The notes beneath the pieces are model-generated. The model was not told where the DNA came from, ran no database searches, and saw only the letters and a list, made by a program, of their open reading frames with translations. DNA of 64,000 nucleotides from Kocuria rosea subsp. polaris (GTDB lineage Bacteria; Actinomycetota; Actinomycetes; Actinomycetales; Micrococcaceae): contig NZ_LQBK01000022.1 in NCBI RefSeq assembly GCF_001483755.1, forward strand, positions 133,992 through 197,991. Direction: 5' to 3'. The translations under genes and the position numbers were made by a program. Shown here piece after piece: positions 29,798 to 37,043 of the stretch. Every line of letters starts with the position of its first letter. Positions within the stretch are counted from its first letter, which is position 1.

Positions 29798-29871
29798 GCC
29801 CCCATAGCCCAATCGGCAGAGGCAGCGGACTTAAAATCCGCTCAGTGTCAGTTCGAGTCTGACTGGGGGCA
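29798..29871 (+). tRNA. tRNA with UAA anticodon (leucine codon UUA), short variable arm
   Basis: The 74 bases fold into a full cloverleaf. The acceptor stem GCCCCCA pairs with TGGGGGC, the anticodon stem GCGGA pairs with TCCGC around the loop CTTAAAA, and the T stem GTCAG pairs with CTGAC around TTCGAGT. The anticodon is TAA. The variable region is only five bases (TCAGT), whereas bacterial leucine tRNAs normally have a long variable arm and about 85 bases. No CCA is encoded; the discriminator base is A. Identity as tRNA-Leu follows from the anticodon only. TAGGGT at 29760-29765 is a possible -10 box. Confidence 0.9.
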
Positions 29872-30044
29872 CGCTGCAACCGCGGTGTTCCGCGGCAGCT
29901 GGAGGCTGGACCGAGTGCCCAACTCGGGCCGGCCGACGTCTGCTCGTCGCGCAGGGAGCACTTCGTGCTCGAACACCAACGTGGACACCTGCCCTGCCGG
30001 GCGCCGGGTCTACCCGCGGCCGGCGTGGTCGGCGATCATGGGGC

Positions 30045-30278
30045 ATGACCGACCGAGCGGAGCGGGGGACACCGGAGTTCACCCGGTTCATGCCGTGGCG
30101 CATCCGCATCCCGATCGCCGCCGTGATCTTCGCGGTGATGCCAGTGGCTCTCGCATCGGTGCCGCAGGAGCCGATCCTCCTGTGGCGGTTGCTCGTTGTC
30201 GCGGTCGGAGCCGTCGCGTTCAACCGGCTGGTGCTGAGATCGCTCAGCCTGCAGCTCGATGAGCGGGCCGAACGCTGA
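30045..30278 (+). CDS. Small membrane protein, two helices
   Basis: The 77-residue product has two hydrophobic segments (IPIAAVIFAVMPVALASV and LLWRLLVVAVGAVAFNRLVL) and charged ends, typical of a small inner membrane protein. I recognise no family. ATG 30045 has GATCAT five bases upstream, which may be a -10 box of a leaderless mRNA. Base composition is less GC-rich than in the core genes around it, suggesting an acquired region beginning after the tRNA. Confidence 0.6.
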   Translation: MTDRAERGTPEFTRFMPWRIRIPIAAVIFAVMPVALASVPQEPILLWRLLVVAVGAVAFNRLVLRSLSLQLDERAER

Positions 30279-30317
30279 GACAACCGTGCCGGTGCCACAG
30301 CAAGGGAGAACAACGAG

Positions 30318-30887
30318 ATGAGACCACTTCGATACTCGATCAACGTCACGCTCGACGGCTGCTGCCATCACGAGGCAGGACTTCCCCCGGACGAGGAGTC
30401 GATGCGCTACTGGACCACTGAGATGGAGCGAGTCGATGCCCTGCTGTTCGGCCGGGTGACCTACGAGATGATGCAGTCGGCGTGGCGGAGGCCGCCCACG
30501 GGCACGTGGCCGGACTGGATGGATGAGTGGGAGATCCCGTTCGCCGAGGCCATCGACCGGGCGAAGAAGTACGTCGTGTCGAGCACGCTGAGCGAGGTCG
30601 ATTGGAACGCCGAGCTGGTGCGAGGCGACGTGGGGCCAGCGGTTCAGCGGCTCAAGCAGGAATCGGGCGAGGGCCTGTGGGTGGGTGGCGTGACGCTCCC
30701 GACGGCGTTGGTGGATCTGGGACTGATCGACGAGTACGAGTTCGTGGTGCAGCCGGTCCTTGCCGGACACGGGCCGACGTTGCTCGCCGGTCTGCGCGAG
30801 CGCATCCAGCTCGAGCTCGTGGACCGCCATGAGTTCCGGTCGGGGGCGGTCGCCCAGCGATACCGGCCCACGCGAGTTCCGGCTTGA
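30318..30887 (+). CDS. Dihydrofolate reductase family protein (RibD C-terminal type)
   Basis: The 189 residues match the RibD C-terminal/DHFR-like fold widespread in actinobacteria. Characteristic parts are the opening YSINVTLDGC, the VDALLFGRVTYEMM helix, KKYVVSSTL and the nucleotide-binding LWVGGVTLPTALVDLGLIDE. It probably binds NADPH; the substrate is unknown and it is unlikely to be the housekeeping DHFR. The GAGAACAACGAG stretch precedes ATG 30318. Composition is lower in GC than flanking core genes. It follows the small membrane protein by 39 bases. Confidence 0.85.
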   Translation: MRPLRYSINVTLDGCCHHEAGLPPDEESMRYWTTEMERVDALLFGRVTYEMMQSAWRRPPTGTWPDWMDEWEIPFAEAIDRAKKYVVSSTLSEVDWNAELVRGDVGPAVQRLKQESGEGLWVGGVTLPTALVDLGLIDEYEFVVQPVLAGHGPTLLAGLRERIQLELVDRHEFRSGAVAQRYRPTRVPA

Positions 30888-31050
30888 CGTGTTTTGTCCT
30901 GGCACGTCGGCCGCTCCCGCGCGACGGAACGACGGCTCGGGGTCGCGTTGCCCCGCGCTGCCCATGCCCCGAGCGCACGGACATATCGATGGGGCATCAC
31001 CCAGAGGTGTCGGTAGCGGACAGGGCAAGCGTTGCCTGGCGCGGCCCTGC

Positions 31051-31056
31051 TAGGTT
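31051..31056 (+). promoter_or_regulatory. -10 box (TAGGTT) for a leaderless start at 31063
   Basis: TAGGTT is followed by six bases and ATG 31063, the spacing seen at many other genes in this window. Confidence 0.5.
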
Positions 31057-31062
31057 CACGCC

Positions 31063-31479
31063 ATGGTGATCGAAGTGGAGCTGCGCGAGTGGGAGCAGCA
31101 GTGCTGCGGTGAGCCGTTTCGGATCGGCTCGACCGTCACCTGGAAGCTGGTGGCCCGCGACCCGGGCGAGGACAGCGGCCGGCCGGTGCCTGGGTACTGG
31201 GCGGAGCACCACGACCAGACGCCCGAGCACGTACCGCACCTGCCGGTCACCGGCGTCGTGCGCTCCGCCCAGGCCCTGCACTACGCCTTCGACGAGGGTG
31301 CGAACCCCGGAGAGATGATCATCCGACCCGGCAGCGAAGTGGCCGTGGAGCTCGACGCCGTTCCCGGCGCCGGGACGCAGTTGCCGGGGTGCACGAGGGA
31401 GCACGAGGTGCTGGCCTACCGGGTGCAGCTGGAGGTCGCCGACGACGCAGTGCTGCCGGTCTACGTGCCCGACGAGTAG
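31063..31479 (+). CDS. Small uncharacterised protein, probably DUF6578-like
   Basis: The 138-residue soluble protein begins MVIEVELREWEQQCCGEPFR, a paired-cysteine opening that I associate with the actinobacterial DUF6578 family; the family name is from memory and not verified. The rest is beta-rich with GSEVAVELDAVPG. No signal peptide or membrane helix is present. It stands alone in the accessory region after the tRNA and converges with the minus-strand two-repeat membrane protein. Confidence 0.6.
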   Translation: MVIEVELREWEQQCCGEPFRIGSTVTWKLVARDPGEDSGRPVPGYWAEHHDQTPEHVPHLPVTGVVRSAQALHYAFDEGANPGEMIIRPGSEVAVELDAVPGAGTQLPGCTREHEVLAYRVQLEVADDAVLPVYVPDE

Positions 31480-31507
31480 TCCTGGCCCAGTTCAGCCCGA
31501 CGGATCG

Positions 31508-32596
31508 TCAGCCGGTGCGGCCGGCGGAGTGCAGGGCGCGCAGGTAGACCCAGGAGCGGCGGACGCGTAAGGCGTTGATCCCGGTGAGGACCACGAGGGC
31601 GCCCAGTGCACCCAGCCACGGGAAGCCAGGGGCGGCCAGTGCGCTGAGGGCGACAGACACAACCATGGCGATGCCGACCACCACTCCTTCGATGTTCTGG
31701 CAGGCGACGACACCGACCGCAGCCCGCACCTCGGGGTGCTCGGGCAGCGACCCGGTGTTCGCGGCCGCCGCGAACGCCGACTTCCACTGCGCCCCGCCGA
31801 CCCGCTGGTCGAACCGAGGGCGAGGAGCCCGGGCCCAGCGGTCGACGAGCATGGCCAGACCGACCAGTGCGAGCAGCGGCACCGGCCACCAGGGCGTGCA
31901 TGTCTCGCCGTTCTCGTCCAGCACGAACCGGACGACCAGTGGCAGCCCGATGATCATCACCGCTGCCTCGGGGAGTGCGCGCACCAGGGCCTGACCCGCG
32001 GTCGGCACGGGCACTTCTGTGGTCTGTTGGGTTGCTTGTCGCATGGCACTGATGCCACCGGATGGCGTCGGCCGGCCTGTGGAGTGCACAGCTTGCAGGT
32101 AGGCCCAGCCGTGGCGGGCTTGGCGGCCCGCGACCACGGTGGCCGCAGCGCAGAGGGCCGCGAGCACCAACCACAGCCACACCGCACGAGTCGCCCAGGT
32201 GACGGTCACGCCAACAGCAGCGGCGCCGAGCAGCACGGACTTCTCGAACTGCCAGCAGGCCAGGGCCGCGGCTGCCTGGGCTGGAGATCGCGGTGGAAGT
32301 TCACCGCTCTCAGCCGCGATCGCCAGGTCCCACTTCAACGTGTCCAGCTCGGTGGTCGGTGACAGATCGGGCCGGGGCGCCTTCGTGAGTCGGTGGAGAA
32401 GGAGCGCGGCTGGAACGAGCAGTCCGGGCAGGAACAAGAACCAGTCGGATCGTGCGTTGCCCTGCTCATCCAGGCCCCACAGGGCCAGTCCTGGAATACC
32501 GAGGGTCAGCATGAGCGCGGCAGGCAGCGTTCGCACCAGCACCTGTCCGGCCCGCGGTACGGGCACCTCGTCGGTGCGTTGGGCGGGCTGGTCCAT
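31508..32596 (-). CDS. Membrane protein made of two homologous halves
   Basis: I do not recognise the family. The 362 residues divide into two copies of about 180 residues. Each starts with a TDEVPVP- or TTEVPVP-like stretch and AGQxLVRxLP, has two hydrophobic pairs, an internal soluble segment with WKS/KWD and SGELPP/TGSLPE, and ends with W-Y-LxALHSxGR. Copy 2 begins at Met185 (32044) without a ribosome site, so the gene is an in-frame tandem duplication rather than two genes. It contains an in-frame TTA leucine codon (residue 343), very rare here. The start has TAGCGT seven bases upstream. Confidence 0.75.
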   Translation of the reverse strand: MDQPAQRTDEVPVPRAGQVLVRTLPAALMLTLGIPGLALWGLDEQGNARSDWFLFLPGLLVPAALLLHRLTKAPRPDLSPTTELDTLKWDLAIAAESGELPPRSPAQAAAALACWQFEKSVLLGAAAVGVTVTWATRAVWLWLVLAALCAAATVVAGRQARHGWAYLQAVHSTGRPTPSGGISAMRQATQQTTEVPVPTAGQALVRALPEAAVMIIGLPLVVRFVLDENGETCTPWWPVPLLALVGLAMLVDRWARAPRPRFDQRVGGAQWKSAFAAAANTGSLPEHPEVRAAVGVVACQNIEGVVVGIAMVVSVALSALAAPGFPWLGALGALVVLTGINALRVRRSWVYLRALHSAGRTG

Positions 32597-32603
32597 AGCG
32601 CCG

Positions 32604-32609
32604 ACGCTA
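32604..32609 (-). promoter_or_regulatory. -10 box (TAGCGT) for a leaderless start at 32596
   Basis: On the minus strand TAGCGT is followed by seven bases and then ATG 32596. No ribosome site is visible. Confidence 0.4.
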
Positions 32610-32683
32610 CCGGCGGGCCGACGGGGAGTGGCAGGTGCACATGAGGGGAGCGACGACGCGGTGGCCGGCCTGCCAGGATGCGA

Positions 32684-32713
32684 GGGGGGCGGGACGGGGC
32701 GGGACGGGGCGGG
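32684..32713 (+). repeat. G-quadruplex-prone repeat in a divergent intergenic region
   Basis: Six runs of three to six G separated by one or two bases occur on the plus strand, including two exact copies of GGGACGGGGC at 32691-32710. The tract lies between the divergent starts at 32596 and 32821. It meets the usual pattern for a stable G-quadruplex and could affect transcription or recombination. Confidence 0.6.
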
Positions 32714-32820
32714 CGGAGAGGGACACGGGCACCACGGTCGGAAGACCCATGTGTGCGGACGGACACGACGCGGTCCCCGTCGCTACGCTGGGGTCCACGA
32801 CGAGGCGGACGGGGGAGCCG

Positions 32821-33084
32821 ATGCCCGCGGAACCGGAGGCCGGAGATACCACGGCGCCGAAGAAGGCCCGGACGTGGCTGTGGTGGGTCGCCGCGTGGTT
32901 CCTGTGGACCTTCGTCGCCGACGAGATCCTCGAGGCGGTCCTGGACTGGATGGTGGCCGCCTACGACTACGTCACCCGGGCTCAGGCCGGCCTCTGCCTG
33001 GGCTGGGGCGCCGCGGCGCTGGGCATCGTCGTGCTGGCCGGCGCCCGGCCACGCCGTCGGCGTGCACCGGACCCGGAGGCGTGA
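32821..33084 (+). CDS. Small membrane protein
   Basis: The 87-residue product has a charged N-terminus, a Trp-rich hydrophobic segment (TWLWWVAAWFLWTFVADEIL) and a second helix (GLCLGWGAAALGIVVLAG), and ends in an Arg-rich tail. No family is recognised. ATG 32821 is preceded by GGGGGAG with four-base spacing and by a TACGCT box at 32784-32789; a longer frame reaching 32635 runs through the G-rich repeat and is unlikely to be coding. Confidence 0.6.
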   Translation: MPAEPEAGDTTAPKKARTWLWWVAAWFLWTFVADEILEAVLDWMVAAYDYVTRAQAGLCLGWGAAALGIVVLAGARPRRRRAPDPEA

Positions 33085-33183
33085 GCCGGGCGGAGCGGCG
33101 GTCCACGTCCGCGAGCACGGGACCGGTGGCTGTGTCCCGGCGAACAGGACGGGACCGGCCCCGGTGCCGGTCCCTGGGCGGGG

Positions 33184-34017
33184 CTACCGGGGCAGGTGGC
33201 GCTGCAGCCACAGGGTGCACCACATCTTCACCCGCAGCTCGTCCCAGTCCGGGACGTCGACGACCAGGGCGGCGGGTCCGTAGCGGTGGACGGAGGTGAC
33301 GCCGTCGCGGTCGCACAGCTCGGCGATCAGGTGCTCCACCAGGCCCGGGTGCTGGGCGGGGATGTCCTCGCGCAGCCCGACGTCGAAGCAGTCCAGCTCG
33401 GCGACCACGGTCACCAGCGGCTCCTGCAGAGCCGCCGCCTCCGGGCCGTCCCCCTGGAGGGCGTCGATGGTGCGGCGGGTGTGGGCCAGCATCTCGGTCC
33501 CGCTCATGGCCGGCCGTCCGTGGGCGGACTGATAGGCGCTGTAGAGCGGCAGGCCGGGCAGGAAGAGGTGGTGGTGGTCGGTGCCGAGCACCGGATAGTT
33601 CAGCAGCGGGTGGTCGGCCATGATGTGCTCGCCGACCTGCCAGGTCGCCTGCGGCACGGCGGTGGCGAGGACCTGGCCGAGGTAGGAGACGAAGCCGTCG
33701 ACGAGGGCGATCGTGGCGGCCGGTGGGTGCGGGTCCACGAGCCGGCCGTGCCGGGCCCAGGACGGCCAGTCGGGCCGGGTCGGATCCTCGGTCAGGGAGT
33801 GGGCGGCCGTGCCGAGCTCGACGGCCCGGGCGGAGATCCAGGCCCACAGCGGGGAGACGGAGTAGACGGAGCCGTCGAGCATCTCGGACGGGTCCATGCC
33901 GTGTCCGGCCAGCGCTGCGCGCAGGTGCTGGAGCGCCGGGTCGCGTTCGGCGAGGTAGGCGTCGAGCGCGTCGGCGGCTTGCGTGGCATCCATCAGCTCG
34001 TACGGCACATCACCCAT
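33184..34017 (-). CDS. Uncharacterised soluble protein
   Basis: I do not recognise this 277-residue protein. It is soluble, without signal peptide or membrane helices, and mixed helical with several His/Trp residues (VLGTDHHHLFLPGLPLY, ADHPLLNYP). The start is supported by a TAGAGT box six bases before ATG 34017. Its neighbours are a small membrane protein on the other strand and the LGFP-repeat protease, neither suggesting a role. It probably belongs to the accessory segment following the tRNA. Confidence 0.65.
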   Translation of the reverse strand: MGDVPYELMDATQAADALDAYLAERDPALQHLRAALAGHGMDPSEMLDGSVYSVSPLWAWISARAVELGTAAHSLTEDPTRPDWPSWARHGRLVDPHPPAATIALVDGFVSYLGQVLATAVPQATWQVGEHIMADHPLLNYPVLGTDHHHLFLPGLPLYSAYQSAHGRPAMSGTEMLAHTRRTIDALQGDGPEAAALQEPLVTVVAELDCFDVGLREDIPAQHPGLVEHLIAELCDRDGVTSVHRYGPAALVVDVPDWDELRVKMWCTLWLQRHLPR

Positions 34018-34023
34018 GGGGCG

Positions 34024-34029
34024 ACTCTA
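34024..34029 (-). promoter_or_regulatory. -10 box (TAGAGT) for a leaderless start at 34017
   Basis: On the minus strand TAGAGT, six bases, then ATG 34017. The upstream sequence has no ribosome site. Confidence 0.5.
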
Positions 34030-34138
34030 CTGCCCTCCGCGGCGGTCCCGTGGCGCGCGGGGTCGGCCCGGTCCGCCGTCGGCGTCCGGAACGACTGCGG
34101 AAGAAGACACCTCCCCACGGTCACCCCGCACCCGGACG

Positions 34139-34178
34139 CGCAGCGGCCCCGCTCCGAGGACGGAGCGGGGCCGCTGCG
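34139..34178 (-). terminator. Terminator of the LGFP-repeat protease gene
   Basis: Perfect 18-bp arms (34139-34156 and 34161-34178) with a four-base loop lie directly after the protease stop. This is one of the strongest hairpins in the window. Confidence 0.75.
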
Positions 34179-34192
34179 GGAACGGTGCCGGA

Positions 34193-36616
34193 TCAGCGGT
34201 AGTCGATCCGGATCTTTCCGCCGGGGCTCCAGGTGATGGAGCCGCCCTGGAAGTACTGCACCACGGACCGGTCGGCGCGGGTGATCTCCCCCGTCCGGGG
34301 GAAGCCCAGGCGGCTCTTCGTGCCGCCGAGCGCGAGGTAGGACCGGCCGATCGAGCCCTTGATCTCCTGGGCGTAGGTGCTGGGGCTCCAGTAGATCCGG
34401 CCGTTCTGGAACACCTGGTAGACCCCGCCCGTGCCGGTGGGCGCCTCGTCGGACGTCGGGTGGCCCAGGGGGCCGGCGGTGCCGCCGGAGCGGTCGTGCC
34501 GGCCGCCGATCGAACCCTTGAGGGGGTGCGCCCCGGCGGTGGCGCTCCAGACGATCCTGCCCCGCTGGAAGGACTGGGAGGTGCCTCCCCGGCCGTCGGA
34601 GACGGCCGCGGCCGTGGGATAGCCCAGCGAGCCCTGCTCGCTGCCGGCCCGGAAGTAGGCGGCGCTGGTGGCGCCGGTGACCGCGTGCGCCCCGTGGGCG
34701 GAGCTCCACAGGATCCGCCCGTTCTGGAAGGTCTGGTAGTACCCGCCGATGCCGTTGCCCCGGCGGTCCGCGGTGGGGTACCCGAGAGCGCCCTTCTCGC
34801 TGCCCGCCGCGGCGTAGGTCCGGTCGATGTCGCCGGTCAGGGCGTGGGACCCGCTGCGGGAGGACCAGAGGATCCGGCCGTTCTGGAACAGCTGGTAGGC
34901 CCCGCCGATGCCGTTGGACCTCTCGTCGGAGCGCGGGAAGCGCAGGACGCCGGCGGCGGTGCCGTTGCGCTTGTACGCGGACTCGACCCCGCCGCGCACC
35001 CAGTGGGCGCCGGTGGCCGAGGTCCAGTAGATCGTGCCCTTGCTGAAGGTCTGGCGGACCCCGCCGGCGATGGGCTGCTCGTGCGAGGTCGGCGCCCCCG
35101 TCTCGCTCTTGATCCGCTGGTACAGCGAGCCGATCGCACCCTTGGTGGTGTAGGTCGGCGTCGGCGCGGCCGGTGCCGCGGTCTCGGCGGGCTTCGTGAT
35201 CCAGAGGGCGTCGTGGGTGTTCAGCGTCTTGCCCCCGGGCAGGGTGGACCAGACGTCCCCGGAGTCCAGGATCAGCTGCTTGTACTGGTCGGAGTCCAGC
35301 GTCGGGTTCTTCTGCTTGAGCAGGGCCAGGGTGCCGGCCACGTGCGGGGTGGCCATCGAGGTGCCGTAGTCGAAGCGGCTGTTGGGCGCCACCGGCGTGG
35401 TCCTGCCGGTGTTGCCCGCGGAGAGGATGTGGTGGCCCGGGGCGTAGATGTCCACGGCGCTGCCGTGGTTGGAGTAGCTGGCCCGGACCCGGTCGGAGCC
35501 GATGGCGCCGACCGTGATCACGTTGTAGCAGTTGCCCGGGGCGTACTCGATCGCCGGGCGGCCGCTGTTGCCCGCGGCCACGGCCACGGGGATGTTCCGG
35601 AACCAGGCCGTGTTGATGGCGTTCTGGAGGGTCGGCGAGCACGCCCCGCCCATGGACAGGGACATGTTGATCACGTCGGCGCGCTTGCGCGGGGCGGGGG
35701 CCCCGGCCACGGGGTCCCCGGCCAGCCACCGCACGGCGTCGGCCATGTCGGAGACGTAGCCGAAGCCGCACGCGCCCAGGGCGCGGGCGTTGAGCAGGGT
35801 CGCGTCGGGGGCGACGCCGACGGTGCCGTAGCTGTCGCGCTTGGCGGCCACGGTCCCGGCCACGTGCGTGCCGTGCCAGATGGAGTTGGTGGCCGCGGAG
35901 CCGCTGTAGCACTGCCCGGCCGTGGAGTAGGTGCCCGGGTCGCGGGCGTCGGTGTCCCGGCCGTTGCCGTCGTTGCCGAGGGCGGCGGTGGAGACGAAGT
36001 CGTAGCCGCCGATGGTCTGGGAGTCCAGGTCCGGGTGGTTGGCGAAGCCGGTGTCGACGACCCCGACCGTGACGCCCTTGCCGGTGGCGGTGTCCCACGC
36101 CTCGAAGGCCCGCAGGTTGGTGAGGGCCCACAGGGACGGGACGCCCGGGTCGGTGGCGGTCGCGGCGACGGAGCCCATGCCCTCCGGCTCCGCCTCGTCC
36201 GTGCCGGGGATCCGGGCGGTGGAGACGAGGCGGTCGGGCTCGGCGTAGGCCACGGCCGGGTCCTTGGTGAGCTCGTCGGCCAGTTTCTCGGCCTGGTCGG
36301 TCGAGACCTCGCCGGCCAGCTCGACGACGGCCGCGCCGTCGCCGGTGGTGCGGACCTCGGTGGTCTCCTCGGCCTCCGGGACGTCGGCCTCGGCGGCGGC
36401 GTCCTCGACGGCCCGTTCCGACTCGGCCTCGCTCACGGGGGTGCGGTACTTGACGATCATCCGGTCGGTGATCTCCGGAGGGGCCTCGCCGCTGAGCTGC
36501 TGGGGGCGCAGGGTCGTGGCGTTCTCGGCGGGGGAGGCCGTCGCGGGCGTGAGGGGAGCCAGCACGAGGGCCAGGGTGAGAGCGGACAGGGTGGGGGCGA
36601 GCATGGATCGTTGCAT
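34193..36616 (-). CDS. Secreted subtilisin-family protease with six C-terminal LGFP repeats
   Basis: The 807-residue protein has a signal peptide (residues 1-28, cleavage near ATASPA), an I9-like propeptide (about 45-135) and an S8 catalytic domain with Asp188 (VVDTG), His248 (WHGTH) and Ser420 (YGTSMATP). From about residue 495 there are six LGFP-type repeats, each with a core like GALGYPTA followed by a QxFQNGRILWSS strand. LGFP repeats bind the actinobacterial envelope, so the protease is probably cell-wall associated. ATG 36616 has AGGAG at seven-base spacing; an ATG 12 bases later and upstream in-frame starts are less likely. Confidence 0.93.
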   Translation of the reverse strand: MQRSMLAPTLSALTLALVLAPLTPATASPAENATTLRPQQLSGEAPPEITDRMIVKYRTPVSEAESERAVEDAAAEADVPEAEETTEVRTTGDGAAVVELAGEVSTDQAEKLADELTKDPAVAYAEPDRLVSTARIPGTDEAEPEGMGSVAATATDPGVPSLWALTNLRAFEAWDTATGKGVTVGVVDTGFANHPDLDSQTIGGYDFVSTAALGNDGNGRDTDARDPGTYSTAGQCYSGSAATNSIWHGTHVAGTVAAKRDSYGTVGVAPDATLLNARALGACGFGYVSDMADAVRWLAGDPVAGAPAPRKRADVINMSLSMGGACSPTLQNAINTAWFRNIPVAVAAGNSGRPAIEYAPGNCYNVITVGAIGSDRVRASYSNHGSAVDIYAPGHHILSAGNTGRTTPVAPNSRFDYGTSMATPHVAGTLALLKQKNPTLDSDQYKQLILDSGDVWSTLPGGKTLNTHDALWITKPAETAAPAAPTPTYTTKGAIGSLYQRIKSETGAPTSHEQPIAGGVRQTFSKGTIYWTSATGAHWVRGGVESAYKRNGTAAGVLRFPRSDERSNGIGGAYQLFQNGRILWSSRSGSHALTGDIDRTYAAAGSEKGALGYPTADRRGNGIGGYYQTFQNGRILWSSAHGAHAVTGATSAAYFRAGSEQGSLGYPTAAAVSDGRGGTSQSFQRGRIVWSATAGAHPLKGSIGGRHDRSGGTAGPLGHPTSDEAPTGTGGVYQVFQNGRIYWSPSTYAQEIKGSIGRSYLALGGTKSRLGFPRTGEITRADRSVVQYFQGGSITWSPGGKIRIDYR

Positions 36617-36660
36617 GGGCGAACTCCTGGGGGGTGGGGGGATCCCGGAACAGGTTCTCA

Positions 36661-36718
36661 CATGCAAATCAATGCGAATAGATCTAAGTCAAGATCACGG
36701 CTTCATCACGAAGTGTGA
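36661..36718 (-). promoter_or_regulatory. AT-rich promoter/operator region of the LGFP-repeat protease
   Basis: This is one of the least GC-rich stretches in the window. On the minus strand it contains TTGACT (36687-36692) as a possible -35, preceded by an imperfect inverted repeat (TCAC and CTTC arms at 36695-36704 matched at 36710-36718). Near-copies ATGCAAAT and ATGCGAAT sit ten bases apart at 36662-36679. The -10 could not be fixed. The features suggest regulated expression. Confidence 0.45.
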
Positions 36719-36755
36719 CGCTCCGGGGTCGGTGGGGCGGCCCGGGCGGACCGGG

Positions 36756-37028
36756 TCAGGCGACTCCCACCAGCACGGCGAGCCACCGGAGGTGCTGCAG
36801 CAGCGACGGGACACCGGCGGTCAGCAGGGCCACGGCGGCCGCGGACGTGGCGCGGCCCAGGTGGCTCCGGGCGGCGGCGCGGGCCGTGGCGCGGACGGCG
36901 GGGGAGCGGCGGCGCGCGGCCGGCGCGAGGTCGAGCGCGGCCTGGACCAGGCTCCACAGGGCCGTGGCGCCGGACCCGGCGACGAGGAGGCAGCCGTAGA
37001 GGAGGACGGCTCCGGGCAGCTGGACCAC
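36756..37028 (-). CDS. Small membrane protein
   Basis: A 90-residue protein begins at GTG 37028 and has hydrophobic segments at both ends (LPGAVLLYGCLLVAGSGATA; AAVALLTAGVPSLLQHL) with an Arg-rich middle. It lies 15 bases after the preceding small membrane protein and in the same direction, so the two are probably cotranscribed. No family is recognised and the start is uncertain. Confidence 0.5.
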   Translation of the reverse strand: MVQLPGAVLLYGCLLVAGSGATALWSLVQAALDLAPAARRRSPAVRATARAAARSHLGRATSAAAVALLTAGVPSLLQHLRWLAVLVGVA

Positions 37029-37043
37029 CGGTGAGCGCCCGGT

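Noticed and set aside
29361-29879. Minus-strand 172-codon frame across the tRNA and the small-family gene
   Set aside because: It overlaps the tRNA and the better supported 81-residue and leader frames, and its composition is Arg/Pro-rich noise.
32635-32820. Longer N-terminus for the 87-residue membrane protein
   Set aside because: It would translate the G-run repeat and has no ribosome site, whereas ATG 32821 has GGGGGAG and a -10 box upstream.
29850-34020. Attachment-site repeat of the tRNA 3' end
   Set aside because: I looked for a second copy of the T-arm and acceptor sequence downstream and saw none within the window.
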